A stretch of 64,000 nt of DNA from Piliocolobus tephrosceles (lineage: Eukaryota > Chordata > Mammalia > Primates > Cercopithecidae), in NCBI RefSeq assembly GCF_002776525.5, contig NC_045449.1, positions 7,210,207 through 7,274,206 of the forward strand, given 5' to 3'. The translations under genes and the position numbers were made by a program. The notes beneath the pieces were generated by a model. That model did no database searches and was not told where the DNA came from. It worked only from the letters and a program-made list of their open reading frames with translations. Of this stretch, positions 52,870 to 64,000 are shown piece by piece (the first letter of the stretch is position 1; each line of letters starts with the position of its first letter).

Positions 52870-55600
52870 AATGCCTGTGTGACTTCAGAGGTGCCACTGA
52901 GGTGGGGATCTGAGCATGGACACCAGACAGGCCCTGCGTCTTGGGTTCCCTCTGGCTGGAATGTTCTTTCCTCCAGATAACCTCAAGCAGTGAAGCCCAA
53001 CTTCCTTTAAGCCTTGACTTAGAAGCCACCTTCCCCTGAGGCCTTCCCTGGCCACTCCCCACCTCCTAAAACTTCCTATCTCCCTCCCCTACTTTATTTT
53101 ACTCCTTAGCACTTAGTAACACTTTTTTTTTTTTTTTTTTTTTTTTTGAGACAGAGTCCAGTTCTGTCACCCAGGCTGGAGTGCAGTGGTATGATCTGGG
53201 CTCACTGCAACCTCCTCCTCCCAGGTTCCAGCAATTCTCCCGCCTCAGCCTCCCGAGTAGCTGGGATTACAGGCGCCCAACACCACACCTGGCTAATTTT
53301 TTCTTTTTTTTTAGAGACACAGTCTCACTCTGTCACCCAGGCTGGAGTGCAGCGGCACAATCTCCGCTCACTGCAGCCTCCGCCTCCCCAGTTCAACCAA
53401 TTCTCCTGCCTCAGCCTCCTGAGTAGCTGGGATTACAGACCCGCCACCATACCCGGCTAATTTTTGTATTTTTAGTAGAGATGGGGTTTCACCATCTTGG
53501 CCAGGCTGGTCTTGAACTCCTGACCTCGTGATCCACCTGCCTTGGCCTCCCAAAGTTCTGGGATTACAGGCATGAGCCACTGCACCTGGCCATTCTTTTT
53601 TTTTTTTTTTGAGACGAGGTCTCACTCCGTTGCCCACGCTGGAGCACAGTGGCACAATCACGGTTCATTGCAGCCTCAACCTCCCAGGCTCTCGTGACCT
53701 CCCACCTCAGTGTCCCTAGTAGCTGGCACCACAGGTGCACACCACAATGCCCAGTTAATTTCTTTAAATTTTTAGTACAGACTGTATCTCCCTATGTTGG
53801 CCAGGCTTTTCTTGAACTCCTGGGCTCAAGTGATCCTTCTGCCTCAGCCTCCCAAAGTGCTGGGATGACATGCGTGAGCCACTGAAACTGGCCCAGCTGC
53901 TTCTCTCCCTTTTTTTTTTCAGGGGGGACACAGTCTAGCTCTGTTGCCCAGGCTGGAGTGCAGTGGCACGATCTTGGCTCACTGCAACCTCCGCTTCCTG
54001 GGTTCAAGGGATTCTCCTGCTTCAACCTCCCGAGTCACTGGGACTACAGGCGCCCGCCACCACATTTTTTTTTTTTTTGAGACAGAGTTTTGCTCTGTCA
54101 CCCAGGCCGGAGTGCAGTGGCATGATCTCAGCTCACTGCAAGCTCCGCCTCCTGGGTTCACGCCATTCTGCTTCAGCCACCCGAGTAACTGGGACTACAG
54201 GCGCCTGCCACCACTCCCAACTAATTTTTTTTTTTGTATTTTTAGTAGAGACAGGGTTTCACTATGTTAGCCAGGATGGTCTCGATCTCCTGACCTCGTG
54301 ATCCTCCCGCTTCGGCCTCCCAAAGAGCTGGGATTACAGGCGTGAGCCACCATACCCAGCCAGGCCTGGCTAATTTTTGTATTTTTAGTAGAGATGGGGT
54401 TTCACCATGTTGGCCTGACTGGTCTTGAACTCCTGACCTCAGATGATCTGTCTGCCTCGGCCTCCCAAAGTCCTGAGATTACAGAGCCCAGCCAACTGTT
54501 TATCTTTTTTTGAGACTGGATCTTGCTCTGTTGCCCAGGCTGGAGTACAGTGGTGGGATTGAGGCTCACTGCAGGCTTGACCTCCTGGGCTCCAGTGATC
54601 CTTTACCTCTCAGCCTTCTGAGTAGCTGGGACTACAGGTACCTGCCACCATGCCCAGCTACTTTTTGTATTTTTTGTAGAGATGAGGTTTCACCATGTTC
54701 CCCGGGGCTGGTCTTGAATTCCTGGGCTCAAGCAATCCGCCCAGCTCAGCCGCCCAAAGTGCTGGGATTATAGTGGAGAGCCACTGCGCCCAGCTCCTAT
54801 TTCTTATTTATCTCTGGAATGTAAGCTCCAAGGGGTAAAAGGTAGGATTTTTTGGGGTTTTGCTTTGTTTTTGAGATGGTGTCTCGATCTGTTGCCCAAG
54901 CTGGAGTGTAGTGGTGTGACTTCTCTCGGCTCACTGCAACCTCCGCCTCCTGGGTTAAAGCAATTGTCCTACCTCAGCTTCCCAAAAACCTGGAATCTAG
55001 GCATATGCTACCACACCTGGCTAATTTTTGTATTTGTAGTAGAGACAGGGTTTCACCATGTTAGCCAGGCTGGTCTCGAACTCCTGACCTCAGGTGATCC
55101 ACCTGCCTCAGCCTCCCAAAGTGCTGGAATTACAGGCGTGAGTCACCGTGGTCAGCCCTTTTTCTTTTTTTTTGACATGAGGTCTTGCTTTGTTACCCAG
55201 GCTGGAGTACAGTGGTGTTACCACAGCTCCCTGCAGCCTCGACCTCCCCCAGGCTCAGGTGATTCTCTCATTTCAGCCTCTCAAGTAGCTGGGACTATGG
55301 GCATATGCCACCGCCCAGCAAATTTTTTGTATTTTTAGTAGAGATAGTGTTTCACCATGTTGCCTAGGTTGGTCTTGAACTCCTGGAATCAAGCAATTCA
55401 CCACCTTGGACACCCAAAGTGTTGGAATTACAGGTGTGAGCCACAGCACCCAGCCATGGGTAGGGAATTTTGTCTGCTTTGTTCACTACAGTATCTCAAG
55501 TCCTTAGAATAGGGCCTAGCACATAATGGGTGGTTAAAAACAAAACAAAAAAACAGGTAAATGAACGAACCTGTCCTCAAAGTCAATCCTCCAGGAAGGA
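52870..55600. mobile_element. L2 3' end broken up by a stack of reverse Alus
   Basis: L2-like pieces at 52870-53115 (GGAATGTTCTTTCC, GAGGCCTTCCCTGGCC), 54797-54845 (GAATGTAAGCTCCAAGGGG) and 55458-55560 (TTTTGTCTGCTTTGTTCACT, AGGGCCTAGCACATAATGGG) are in element order. Between them are reverse Alus at 53124-53302, 53303-53591, 53597-53893, 53908-54494 (containing a nested copy, 54066-54362), 54509-54796, 54860-55157 and 55159-55457. Confidence 0.7.
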
Positions 55601-55670
55601 AGCCATTATCCATGACGGACAAAGTTGGCCCAGAGATAGGGATGACAATTATAACTTGACCACTTCTGGG

Positions 55671-56300
55671 CCAGGCACAGTGGCTCATGCCTGTAATCCC
55701 AGTACTTTGGGAGGCTGAAGCGGGCAGATCACTTGAGGTCAGGAGTTCCAGACCAGCCTGGCCAACATGATGAAACCCCGTTTGTAGTAAAAATACAAAA
55801 ATTAGCGGGGTGTGGTGATGCACGCCTGTAATCCCAGCTACTCAGGTGGCTGAGGCAGGAGAATTGCTTGAACCGGGGAGGTGGTGGTTGCAGTGAGCCA
55901 GAGATTGCGCCACTGCATTCCAGCCTGGATGACAGAGTGAGACTCTGCCTCAAAAAAAAAAAAAAAAAAAAAAATAGGCCGGGCATGGTCAGGTCACGCC
56001 TGTAATCCCAGCACTTTGGGAGCCCAAGGCAGGTGGATCACCTGAGGTCAGAGACTGACCACCTGTCTGGCCAACATGGTGAGACCAGCCTGGCCAACAT
56101 GGTGAAACTTGGTCTCTACTGAAAATAAAAAGTTAGCTGGGCGTGGTGGTGGGCACCTGTAATCCCAGCTACCTGGGAGGCTGAAGCAGGAGAATCACCT
56201 GAACCTGGAAGGCGGAGGGTGCAGTGAGCCGAGATCATGCCATTACACTCCAGCCTGGGCAACAAGAGCAAAATTTCGTCTCAAAAACAAAACAAAACAA
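55671..56300 (+). mobile_element. Two forward Alus
   Basis: 55671-55974 and 55977-56290. The second has a local duplication around CTGGCCAACATGGTGA. Confidence 0.85.
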
Positions 56301-56309
56301 AATTTAAAA

Positions 56310-56795
56310 AACCATAAATAAGTTGACCACTCTGGAGTCCTCACAATTTGCCCCATACTCTTCTTGGGACCTCACACACACTGCCTCATTTAATGATATT
56401 CTCAGTATAGCCACCCCCAGTAGGTATTTATATTATCCTGTTGCCCAGGTTGGAGTGCAGTGGCATGATCTCGGCTCACTGCAACCTCCGTCTCCCGGGT
56501 TTAGCAATTCTCCACCTCAGCCTCCAGAGTAGCGGGGACTCCATGCCCAGCTAGTTTTCGTATTTTTAGTAGAGACAGGGTTTCTCCATGTTGGCCAGGC
56601 TGGTCTTGAACTCTTGACCTCAGGTGATCCCCCTGCCTTGGTTTCCCAAAGTGCTGGGATTACAGGCATGTGCCACCGCGCCTGGTCATATTATTCTAAT
56701 TTTACAGAAGAGGAAACCAAGGCTCAGAGAGGGATATACCTTGCTCGAGATCGCACAGCTTGTAAATAGCATTCAAGATTTGAATCCAGGCCCGG
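56310..56795. mobile_element. MIR/L2-type element split by a reverse Alu
   Basis: 56320-56436 (CTCACACACACTGCCTCATT) and 56690-56795 (TTTTACAGAAGAGGAAACC, GATCGCACAGCTTG) read as one old element; the reverse Alu 56437-56687 sits between TATTAT-containing junctions. Confidence 0.6.
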
Positions 56796-57149
56796 CTGAC
56801 CCCAGATGTTCAATCTTTCCCTCTGCCATACTGCTAGACCTGGCCCTGAAGGGGACTATGGCCCGCCAGCTGGTTACATAAACCACCGCACAAGGTCTCA
56901 CGTGCTAAGTGCTAAATGTGTCATGTCTGACTCCACCCTTTCCCTCGCTCCCACATCCAGCAGTCATCAAGTGTGGCTGAAACCGCGGCCGAGCTTGGGA
57001 ATGGCTCTGGAAATCTTCCCTTCGATAGCTCAGGTCCTTGTTAACACTCACATGGTCCAAGGCTATAGCCTCCCAGCTATCCCCTGGCTTCCAGGCTTAC
57101 CTTCCTCCACCCAGCCCGCCTCCCAGTGAGGGTCAACATCCCTAACCAC

Positions 57150-57660
57150 AGTTCAGGAATATCACTCCTGGGCTCAAAACCTCCACTGGTCCCCACTGAC
57201 TCTAGAATAAAATTCAAATTCTTCTACCAGGCAGTCAAGGGCTCTAGTCTAGCTCCAATCTTCCTTTTTAATCTTGCCTTGTTATCCTCTTCAAACACAC
57301 AGTAATCAGTGTGAGCCGGGCGTGGCGGCACGTACCCATAGTCCCAGCTACTCAGCAGGCTGAGGCTAGAGGATTGCTTGAGCCCAGGAGTTTGAGTCCA
57401 GCCTGGGCAACATAGTGAGACCCCATCTCTAAACAAATGAATGAAACCCCAGACACCCAGTGTTCCCTCCAGCTTCTGCATGACCCACACCTGCATGCCT
57501 TTGCCTGTGCTGGCTTGTCCTGCCAGAAATGCTCTTTCCCCAAGCTTGTCAAAATCCCTCCAAAACATTAAGATCTAACTCCAAAGCCACCTCCTTCTTG
57601 GCCCTCCCTGACCGACAGGATGAGGACAATCTCTCCTTCCTCTGACTCATCAACCTTTTG
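57150..57660. mobile_element. L2 3' end with an inserted Alu left monomer
   Basis: L2-like 57160-57310 (CCTCCACTGGTCCCCACTGA, CAGTCAAGGGCTC) and 57447-57660 (GCCAGAAATGCTCTTTCCCC). Between them, 57312-57446 is a single 7SL-like left monomer (GCCGGGCGTGGCGGCACG, GAGGATTGCTTGAGCCCAGG). Confidence 0.6.
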
Positions 57661-57849
57661 TGCCCCTATGGCCACCATCCACCTTATACAGCAGCAGAGA
57701 CTCAGGTTCTCATGTTCTCAGCAGGGGATCCCTGAGCATCTGGGTCTTCTGAAATGGACTGCTGCACAGATGCTAAGTTCTGCAGGAGCTGGGGAGAAGA
57801 GTGTTGGAGGCAATTGCACAGAAAGGACCATCCACTGAATGTTCCAGAA

Positions 57850-58110
57850 GGTAGCAGAGTACAGTAGTTAAGAGCACAAGATCTGCAACCTGATTGCTCA
57901 GGTTCAAATACAGCTTCACCTCTCACTAGCTAAGTGACTTTGGACAAATTACTTAACTTCTCTGGCCCTTAGCTGCCTCACTTGAAAAAGGGAGGTAATT
58001 ACAGGGCCTATTTCACGGTGTTGGTCGGAGGACTGAGTGGCCACACATAAGCGCCCTGAAGACAGTGGCTGGTGCACGGTCAGTACTAAGCAAGTGTGTG
58101 CTGCCATTAT
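57850..58110 (+). mobile_element. Near-complete MIR element
   Basis: AGTAGTTAAGAGCACAAG ... GTGACTTTGGACAAATTAC ... CTTAGCTGCCTCACTTG ... CAGTACTAAGCAAGTG covers most of the MIR consensus order. Confidence 0.7.
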
Positions 58111-59880
58111 TATCAGCCAAGCCCCGAGAAGGTAATTCCCAGTCCTGACGGAGGGCTGACAGGGGCTGGCACAGGCACAGCCCCCAGACTGCAGCCACTT
58201 TCGGGTCCGTTTCCCACGTGCTTTTGGCAGAGATGCAGGGCAGGCAATCAGCCCCATTCCGCAGATGAAGAACTGAGCTTCCTTCAGATCAAGCGCCAGT
58301 GAGGGAATGGTAAAGACGCCAGAGCTCCTCAGCCCCTGGGCCATGGCTCCTTTCTCTTCACCAGGCTGTCACTGTGCACCTGTTGTGCAGGCTCCCCCAG
58401 GCAGCCACCCCTCCCAGCCCCCCATGCCGGAGGGCCTGTCCGTAGCACCCTCCCTTCCCCTACCTACACACATCCTTCCAGTGGGGCCAGGCACAGGAGA
58501 CAGTGGTGTGCAGGCTTGGAATGCACTTGCACACACACCCGTAGAAGGGCCCAGGCCCCAAAGGTGAGGAAAACCTGTTCTGAGGAATCTGCCTAGCGAG
58601 CGAATTCCGTTCCGAGGCCCTTCCACTGTCGCAGGAGTGGGGCCCAGTATGCGTCAGAGATACCCACAAGGGGGGCAGAGAGAGGGAGAGGGTGAAGCAG
58701 GAGGAGGCTGAAAACTTCACGTTTCTTTTTTCCATTTTAGTGACAAGAGTCACACCCAGCCTTTACATAAACATGGCCAAGGAGCCGCTCTGTCTAAGCT
58801 TACTTCCCTTGTGGCCGCCCAGCCTCTCCTCCGGGTGACCCTGACATGCTGGGCAGGCTGATGAGGGGCAAACACACAGACCCTGCAAAGATTAGCTGGG
58901 CCGCCTGACAACACCCATGCCTCCCGCCGGCCGCCATGCACTACCCTGCATTTATCTCCCGCCTTCCTCATACCAAATCCCCTCCACAGCCCCACCACCA
59001 CTTAAGCACACAGACGGCAGGCACGCATACACAGCCTGCTTGCGGCTGGCCTCTTGGGTCTGAGGCCCACACTACCCTTGTCACGCCACCTCCCTCCCCA
59101 CATGTGTTTTCTGACCAGCTTGCCTCCCAGCCCAGCAGCCCCGACAGGCTCCTACAAACAACGTCACAAAAGAATCCTGTGGAGAATGTTGCAAACGCAC
59201 AACCTTCCCCTTGCTTGGCTGCCCATGATCCCACAAGCACAAGTGGCGCATTCCACCCCGAACCCCTCACACCAGTGCCAGCAGACCCACGGGCCCGAGA
59301 CACACCCTGGGGTTCCTTACTCCAGATCTTCCGGATCTGAGTTCTAGACGCGCAGCCCCCATGCAACACACTCATCACGGACACGCAAACCCATCCATCG
59401 CCCTCTTTACCACTGGACCACACCTCAGCAGAGCAACAGAAATGGGACCCAGACGTGACGCCTTCTGACTAAAAGGCCCACAACCGCCCCCTCCAAAAGG
59501 GCACATACACTGCATCCTGGCACCCTCCGCAACACATACAGCATGCCAGCTCTGCAGAAAACAGTTCATAAACAGGTCATAGGTGCAGCACAAGACGTAC
59601 ATGCGAAAAAACACATGCTGTAGAAAACATACAGCCCCACATCGAACAAACTCTGCACCCAGCATGCTGTGCCCTGCTCAGAATGCCCATCTGTCACCCA
59701 AAGCCACAGGGCTCGTCTTGTAACTCTGCCCCACAACACTGGACACCCCTTCTGGCTTTCTACCTCCATGGCCCAGGGAGGGCCCTACCCAGACCCCTGG
59801 CTGCCAGCAAACGGTGGTGCCCAGGAGAGGTTTACCTTGCCCCACCACACAGCAGGAGACACACGATCTCCAAGACTCAC
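58111..59880. other. Single-copy ZBTB4 intron 1 sequence
   Basis: No exon, RNA gene or repeat recognised. Confidence 0.35.
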
Positions 59881-60900
59881 AGCCACAACCCTGCCCCGAC
59901 GGCGCGGCGGTTCCGGGGCCCCAGCTCGCCCTGCGCACCCCGCACACCCCAACTCTGGGGCGCTAGGCGGCCCACCCCTCCCCCTCTCTGCCTGGCTCCT
60001 ACGCCATCGCCCTCCCAGCAGCTTGCAGCGCTTGCCCGGGCTCACACCCGCCCCACCCCACCCCCAACCTGCCCCACGGGGGGAGGGGGACATTAGGCTG
60101 CAGAATTAACCCTTCAAAGGGGGAGTGAGCGCCGCCCCTTCCACGGCCCCAGGCGATCGCGTCCCCCGGCCGCCGCTCGCTCGGACGCCATACCAGGGCC
60201 CCCTTAGTCGCCCCCCAGCGTCGTGTGCGCCCGGGGGCGGGGCCAGGCTCAGCCCCCGACCCCTGCGCCCCCAGGTCAACCCCATAGGAGAGCGGTCTGG
60301 GCGCGGGGCGCGGCCGGGGCTCCGCGGCGCCGGGCAGCGGAGAGGGGGCCCGGCAGTTGGCTCCGGTCCGCCCTGGCCCTGCCCAGTTCGCCCCGGGGCC
60401 CACCTGACCGTGATGGCGCCGCGTCCGCCAGGCCCGGCTCATCACCGTGGCCGCCCCCGGCCGCTCCGGTTTCGCCCGCCTCCAGCTCCGGCTCAGGCTC
60501 AGGCTCCGGCCCCGGCCCCCCCAGCGCCTGGCCCCGGCCCGGCCCCGCTGCCGCCGCCGCCGCCGCCGCCGCTGACATCATCGGCTCCCCCCCCCCCGGT
60601 CCTACCCCCCCCCCCCCCCCCGGAACCAGCCCCCCCCCCCCAGCGCCGCCGCCGTCGCAGCCGAGAGGAGGCCGGCGCAGCGCAGCCGACACCGACACAA
60701 AGCTCCGAGCGCCCGACGGCCTTCCCCGGGACTGATCCCCGCGGCAGGACACCGCGTCGCGCTGGGCCACCGGGCGGGTGGACACCCAGCCGGGCACGGG
60801 CCGGACTGCAGCACCCCGGCAGGGGCGCAACACCACCGACCCCCAGGGAAAGGGCTCCCTCCGCCCTTCCCCCTGCACGCCCTTCACTCAGCGGTGCACA
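59880..60900 (-). promoter_or_regulatory. ZBTB4: CpG island, candidate internal promoter of ZBTB4
   Basis: Dense CpG, a CCG run (60550-60572), a TGACATCA CRE-like site (60573-60580), and C-runs of 11, 17 and 12 (60587-60597, 60605-60621, 60630-60641). A plausible minus-strand donor GGTCAG/GTGGGC ends at 60404. I infer a first exon of a short ZBTB4 transcript here; human ZBTB4 also has a start further right, near POLR2A. Confidence 0.55.
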
Positions 60901-61400
60901 CTGCCTGAAAGCATTTAACACACAGGCTCTCAGGGTGCAGACATGACATGGCAGACTCATAATCAGGCCCAGTGGGACCCACAGACTCAGGGTCAGCACA
61001 CTCAAAGAGGGCCAGCCCTGGACACACACACACACACCCTCTCCAGGAATGCGCAGGAACGCTCAGCAGGCCGCGGAAAAGGAAGGCCCTGGCCATGCAC
61101 ACGGGGCACACATTAACGACCACCAGCGCAAATGAACACACGAAGCTGGCTGGGTACTTTGTCCCCACCAGCGGATAGATCCACATCTGTATCCTTGAAC
61201 ATAAATGCAGAAGCCTTGGTGTCGGCCTCTGGGGACAGCATCAACAAAACACCAGGTGGAAGCACACACAGAAAAAAACACATTCCTGAAACTCCACAGG
61301 GACAATCCCAAGAACTCCTCCCTGGTTCTGGAAAATTAAAAACTAAGGAGATGGAGGAGCCAGGCTTCAGAGCTCCTTGCCTTAAAACCTCCTTGCCTGA
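60901..61400. other. Single-copy sequence between CpG island and Alu cluster
   Basis: Nothing recognised beyond a short (CA)n at 61024-61037. Confidence 0.3.
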
Positions 61401-62270
61401 GGCCGGGTGCGGTGGCTCACGCCTGTAATCCCAGCACTTTGGGAGGCAGAGGCGGGCAGATCACGAGGTCAGGAAATCCAGACCATCCTGGCTAACACGG
61501 TGAAACCTGTCTGTACTAAAAATACAAAAAAATTAGCCGGGCGTGGTGGCGGGCGCCTGTAATCCCAGCTACTTGGGAGGCTGAGGCAGGAGGCGGAGCT
61601 TGCAGTGAGCCCAGATGGCGAGATGGTGCCACTGCACTCCAGCCTGGGCTGGGCAGGGTGGCACATGCCTGCAATCCCATCACTTTGGGAGGCTGAGGCG
61701 GGGTGGCTCACTTGAGGTCAGGAGTTCCTGAACAGCTTGACCAACATGGTGAAACCCCATCTCTACCAAAAAAAACAAACAACAAAAAACAAAATTAGCT
61801 GGGTGCAGTGGCTCACGCCTGTAATCCCAGCACTTTGAGAGGCTGAGGTGGGCGGATCACCTGAGGTCAGGAGTTCAAGACCAGCCTGGCCAACATGGAG
61901 AAACACCATCTCTACTAAAAATAAAAAATTAGCCGGGTGTGGTGGTGCATGCCTGTAATCCCAGCTACTTGGGAGGATGAGGTAGAATTGCTTGAACCTG
62001 GGAGGCGGAGGTTGCGGTGAGCCAAGATCACACCACTGCACCCCAGCCTGGGCAACAAGAGTGAAACTCCATCTCAAAAAAAAAAAAAGAAAAGAAAAAT
62101 TAGCCAGGTGTGGTGGCGCACGCTTGTAATCCCAGCTACTTGGGAGGCTGAGGCAGGAGAATCGCTTGAATCTGAGAGGTGGAGGTTGCAGTGAGATGAG
62201 ATCACACCATTGCACTCCAGCCTGGGCAACAAGAGTGGAAACTTCATTTCAAACAAAAAAAGAAAGAAAA
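61401..62270 (+). mobile_element. SLC35G6: Forward Alu cluster upstream of SLC35G6
   Basis: Alu 61401-61648 lacks its tail and abuts a second Alu (61649-61797), which resumes at 62096-62265 after an inserted third Alu (61798-62095). No SVA (CCCTCT hexamer array) is present. Confidence 0.75.
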
Positions 62271-62429
62271 GAAGCAGAGTTAGACTCAGTGGGAAAATAG
62301 GCGCACTACCACCTCAGGAGGGTTCCAGGGAAGAACCCCACCCCCACTCCAACCAGGTCACAATGGCTGGAGCTCTGAGGGGCCCAGGCTCCCTGAGCCA
62401 GGAGGAGAGAGGAGAAAGTCCAAGGAAAG

Positions 62430-63876
62430 ATGGTGAGTATGGGGGCCAGGGGCCCAATACTCCCTCCCTATAGCTCCTGGTTGCTCCATTTCCCCTCCTT
62501 TCCTAAAACTTAGCTGTCTCAGAGATACCCACAAATAGAATTCCTAATAGTGTACCCAGGTGTCTCTGGAACTTGTGGCATCACACAGATGCATAGCATC
62601 TGAGGCTTCCTCCCCTTCCTCAATCCAAGAGGGCATCCTGGTTCCTTTTTCTCCTCCCAGGAACAACTTACCAGGGAAATGATACTCCAGGACGGCTCAC
62701 TCCTTGCTTCCTGCTGCAGGCCCACATTATACCATCTCACTCATCTTTTAGGCCCTTTCTAACTCCCAAGAGTTCCTCCCAGACCCCATCCTCGCATCTG
62801 CCCTGCCCCAGGTCACCCGGGCTGTGGCTGCTGTCTACCCTGAGCTCCTTTCTCCCTAACAGGCTGGCAGTCACCCCTACTTCAACCTGCCCGACTTCAC
62901 GCAGCCATCGCCGCCCTCCACTCCATCCAGCCTCCCCTCACACCAGCGCTGCCAGCCCTCTGATGCCACCAAGGGTCTGCTGGTGGCCCTGTTGGGTGGG
63001 GGCCTGCCTGCTGGCTTTGTGGGCCCCCTTTCTCGTATGGCTTACCAGGCTTCAAACCTGCCCTCGCTGGAGCTGCTCCTCTGTCGATGTCTCTTCCACC
63101 TCCCTATTGCCCTGCTACTTAAACTGCGTGGCGACCCACTTCTGGGACCTCCTGACATCCGAGGCTGGGCCTGCCTCCATGCCGTGCTCAACGTCCTCAG
63201 CATTGGATGTGCCTACACTGCGTTTCAGGTGGTGCCCGCTGGCAACGCTGCCACTGTTCGCAAAGGTTCTTCCACCGTCTGCTCTGCCCTCCTCGCCCTC
63301 TGCCTTGAGAGCCAGGGTCTCAGTGGCTACGACTGGTGTGGACTGTTGGGTAGCATCCTAGGATTAATAATCATTGTGGGACCTGGACTAGGGACACTGC
63401 AGGAGGGGACCACAGGTCTCTGCACCGCCGTAGGTTATGGGCTGGCTTTCCTGGGAGGCCTGACGCTGTCCCTGGGGCTTCGGGTCTATTGTTCTCTGCA
63501 CTTTCCCTCAGGCCTCCCAACAGTGGCCTTCCTATTTGGCTTGGTGGGGCTGCTGGGCTCTGTGCCAGGCCTCTTTGTGCTGCAGACCCCCGTGCTGCCC
63601 AGTGACCTCCTGAGTTGGAGTTGTGTGGGGGCAGTGGGGATCCTCGCCTTGGTCTCCTTCACATGTGTGAGCTATGCGGTCACCAAGGCCCACCCTGCCC
63701 TCGTGTGCGCTGTCCTGAATTCTGAGGTGGTGGTGGCCCTTATACTGCAGTATTATATGCTCCATGAGACTGTGGCACCTTCTGACATCATGGGGGCAGG
63801 GGTTGTGCTGGGCAGCATTGCCATCATCACAGCCCGGAACCTCAGCTGTGAGAGGGAAGGGAAGGTGGAGGAGTGA
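62430..63876 (+). CDS. SLC35G6: SLC35G6 (AMAC1L3), EamA-type membrane protein (2 coding exons)
   Basis: Coding exon 1 is only the ATG (62430-62432), directly followed by the donor GTGAGT; coding exon 2 is 62863-63876. Together they give 338 aa, equal to the recalled human protein, opening MAGSHPYFNLPDFTQPSPP. About ten hydrophobic segments follow in two EamA-like repeats (for example GLLVALLGGGLPAGFVGPLS, SILGLIIIVGPGLGTL, SEVVVALILQYYMLHETVA). It belongs to the nucleotide-sugar/drug-metabolite transporter superfamily; the substrate is unknown and expression in human is mainly testicular. An upstream ATG at 62363 in strong context is in another frame. The gene lies on the opposite strand to, and probably within an intron of, long ZBTB4 transcripts. 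A Met at 63003-type internal start is unnecessary, as the N-terminal family residues are intact. Confidence 0.92.
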
Positions 63877-64000
63877 GATAGAACTTGGGAGCCTGGGGGT
63901 TGGGAGGGGCAGGGGTAAATAGAGGCAAAGACTGAAGACGAACATGGGAGGACAAGTGACTGGAAAAGAACTGGTGTGGGAGAGGGATACCTCTCCCAGT
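63877..64000 (+). other. SLC35G6: SLC35G6 3' flank
   Basis: Presumed 3' UTR; no AATAAA or ATTAAA before the window ends. In human, POLR2A and the distal ZBTB4 promoter come next. Confidence 0.4.

Noticed and set aside
60125..60946. 273-codon Pro/Arg-rich frame in the CpG island
   Set aside because: Low-complexity GC sequence with C-runs; no conserved protein known, and the region fits a 5' UTR/promoter.
62983..62985. Internal Met as the SLC35G6 start
   Set aside because: It drops the 41 N-terminal residues (MAGSHPYFNLPDF...) that are intact through a normal splice junction and give the human length of 338 aa.

Overview
This is Alu-rich primate DNA. I recognise it as the orthologue of human chromosome 17p13.1, with gene order SPEM1 - SPEM2 - SPEM3 - TMEM102 - FGF11 - CHRNB1 - ZBTB4 (reverse) with SLC35G6 on the opposite strand. 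Several young AluY copies carry the variants 'GGCTCAAGCCTG' and 'GAGATCCGGCCACTG', which I associate with Old World monkeys. The expected SVA next to SLC35G6 is absent. Both point to a cercopithecid rather than an ape. Three N runs (4587-4686, 8718-9117, 28762-29161) show a draft assembly; all three fall in repeats.

Layout. 0.3-13.4 kb holds three tandem, same-strand spermatid genes (SPEM1, SPEM2, SPEM3). Each has three coding exons: a 138-144 bp exon with a transmembrane segment, a 58-61 bp exon, and a long terminal exon. 13.5-16.1 kb is mostly Alu. 16.2-18.5 kb is TMEM102 and its promoter. 18.5-26 kb is a GC-rich spacer and then FGF11 (5 exons). CHRNB1 (11 exons) runs from 26.15 to 38.0 kb, with a 4.6-kb intron 7 packed with Alus. 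ZBTB4 lies on the minus strand: 3' UTR from about 41.3 kb, coding exons 43.24-45.18 and 46.70-47.79 kb, an inferred 5' UTR exon near 48.3 kb, and a CpG-island promoter candidate near 60 kb. SLC35G6 (62.43-63.88 kb) is on the plus strand.

All eight genes read through without frameshift or premature stop. Spliced lengths are 309 aa (SPEM1), 503 (SPEM2), 1227 (SPEM3), 508 (TMEM102), 225 (FGF11), 501 (CHRNB1), 1012 (ZBTB4) and 338 (SLC35G6). The exon boundaries below come from GT/AG sites, reading-frame phase and recalled family proteins; no alignment was run.

The genes do not form one pathway. The SPEM trio is a tandem duplication with a common promoter motif. The rest are neighbours: a MAB21-like cytokine-receptor adaptor, an intracellular FGF, the muscle acetylcholine receptor beta subunit, a methyl-CpG-binding repressor and a solute-carrier-like protein. 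I found no unknown multi-gene system. The most interesting signals are the shared SPEM promoter motif and protein signature, the 36-bp repeat array in SPEM3, a paired ZNF143-like element inside a CHRNB1 intron, overlapping upstream ORFs at ZBTB4 and SLC35G6, and a probable mis-sized gap inside an Alu.
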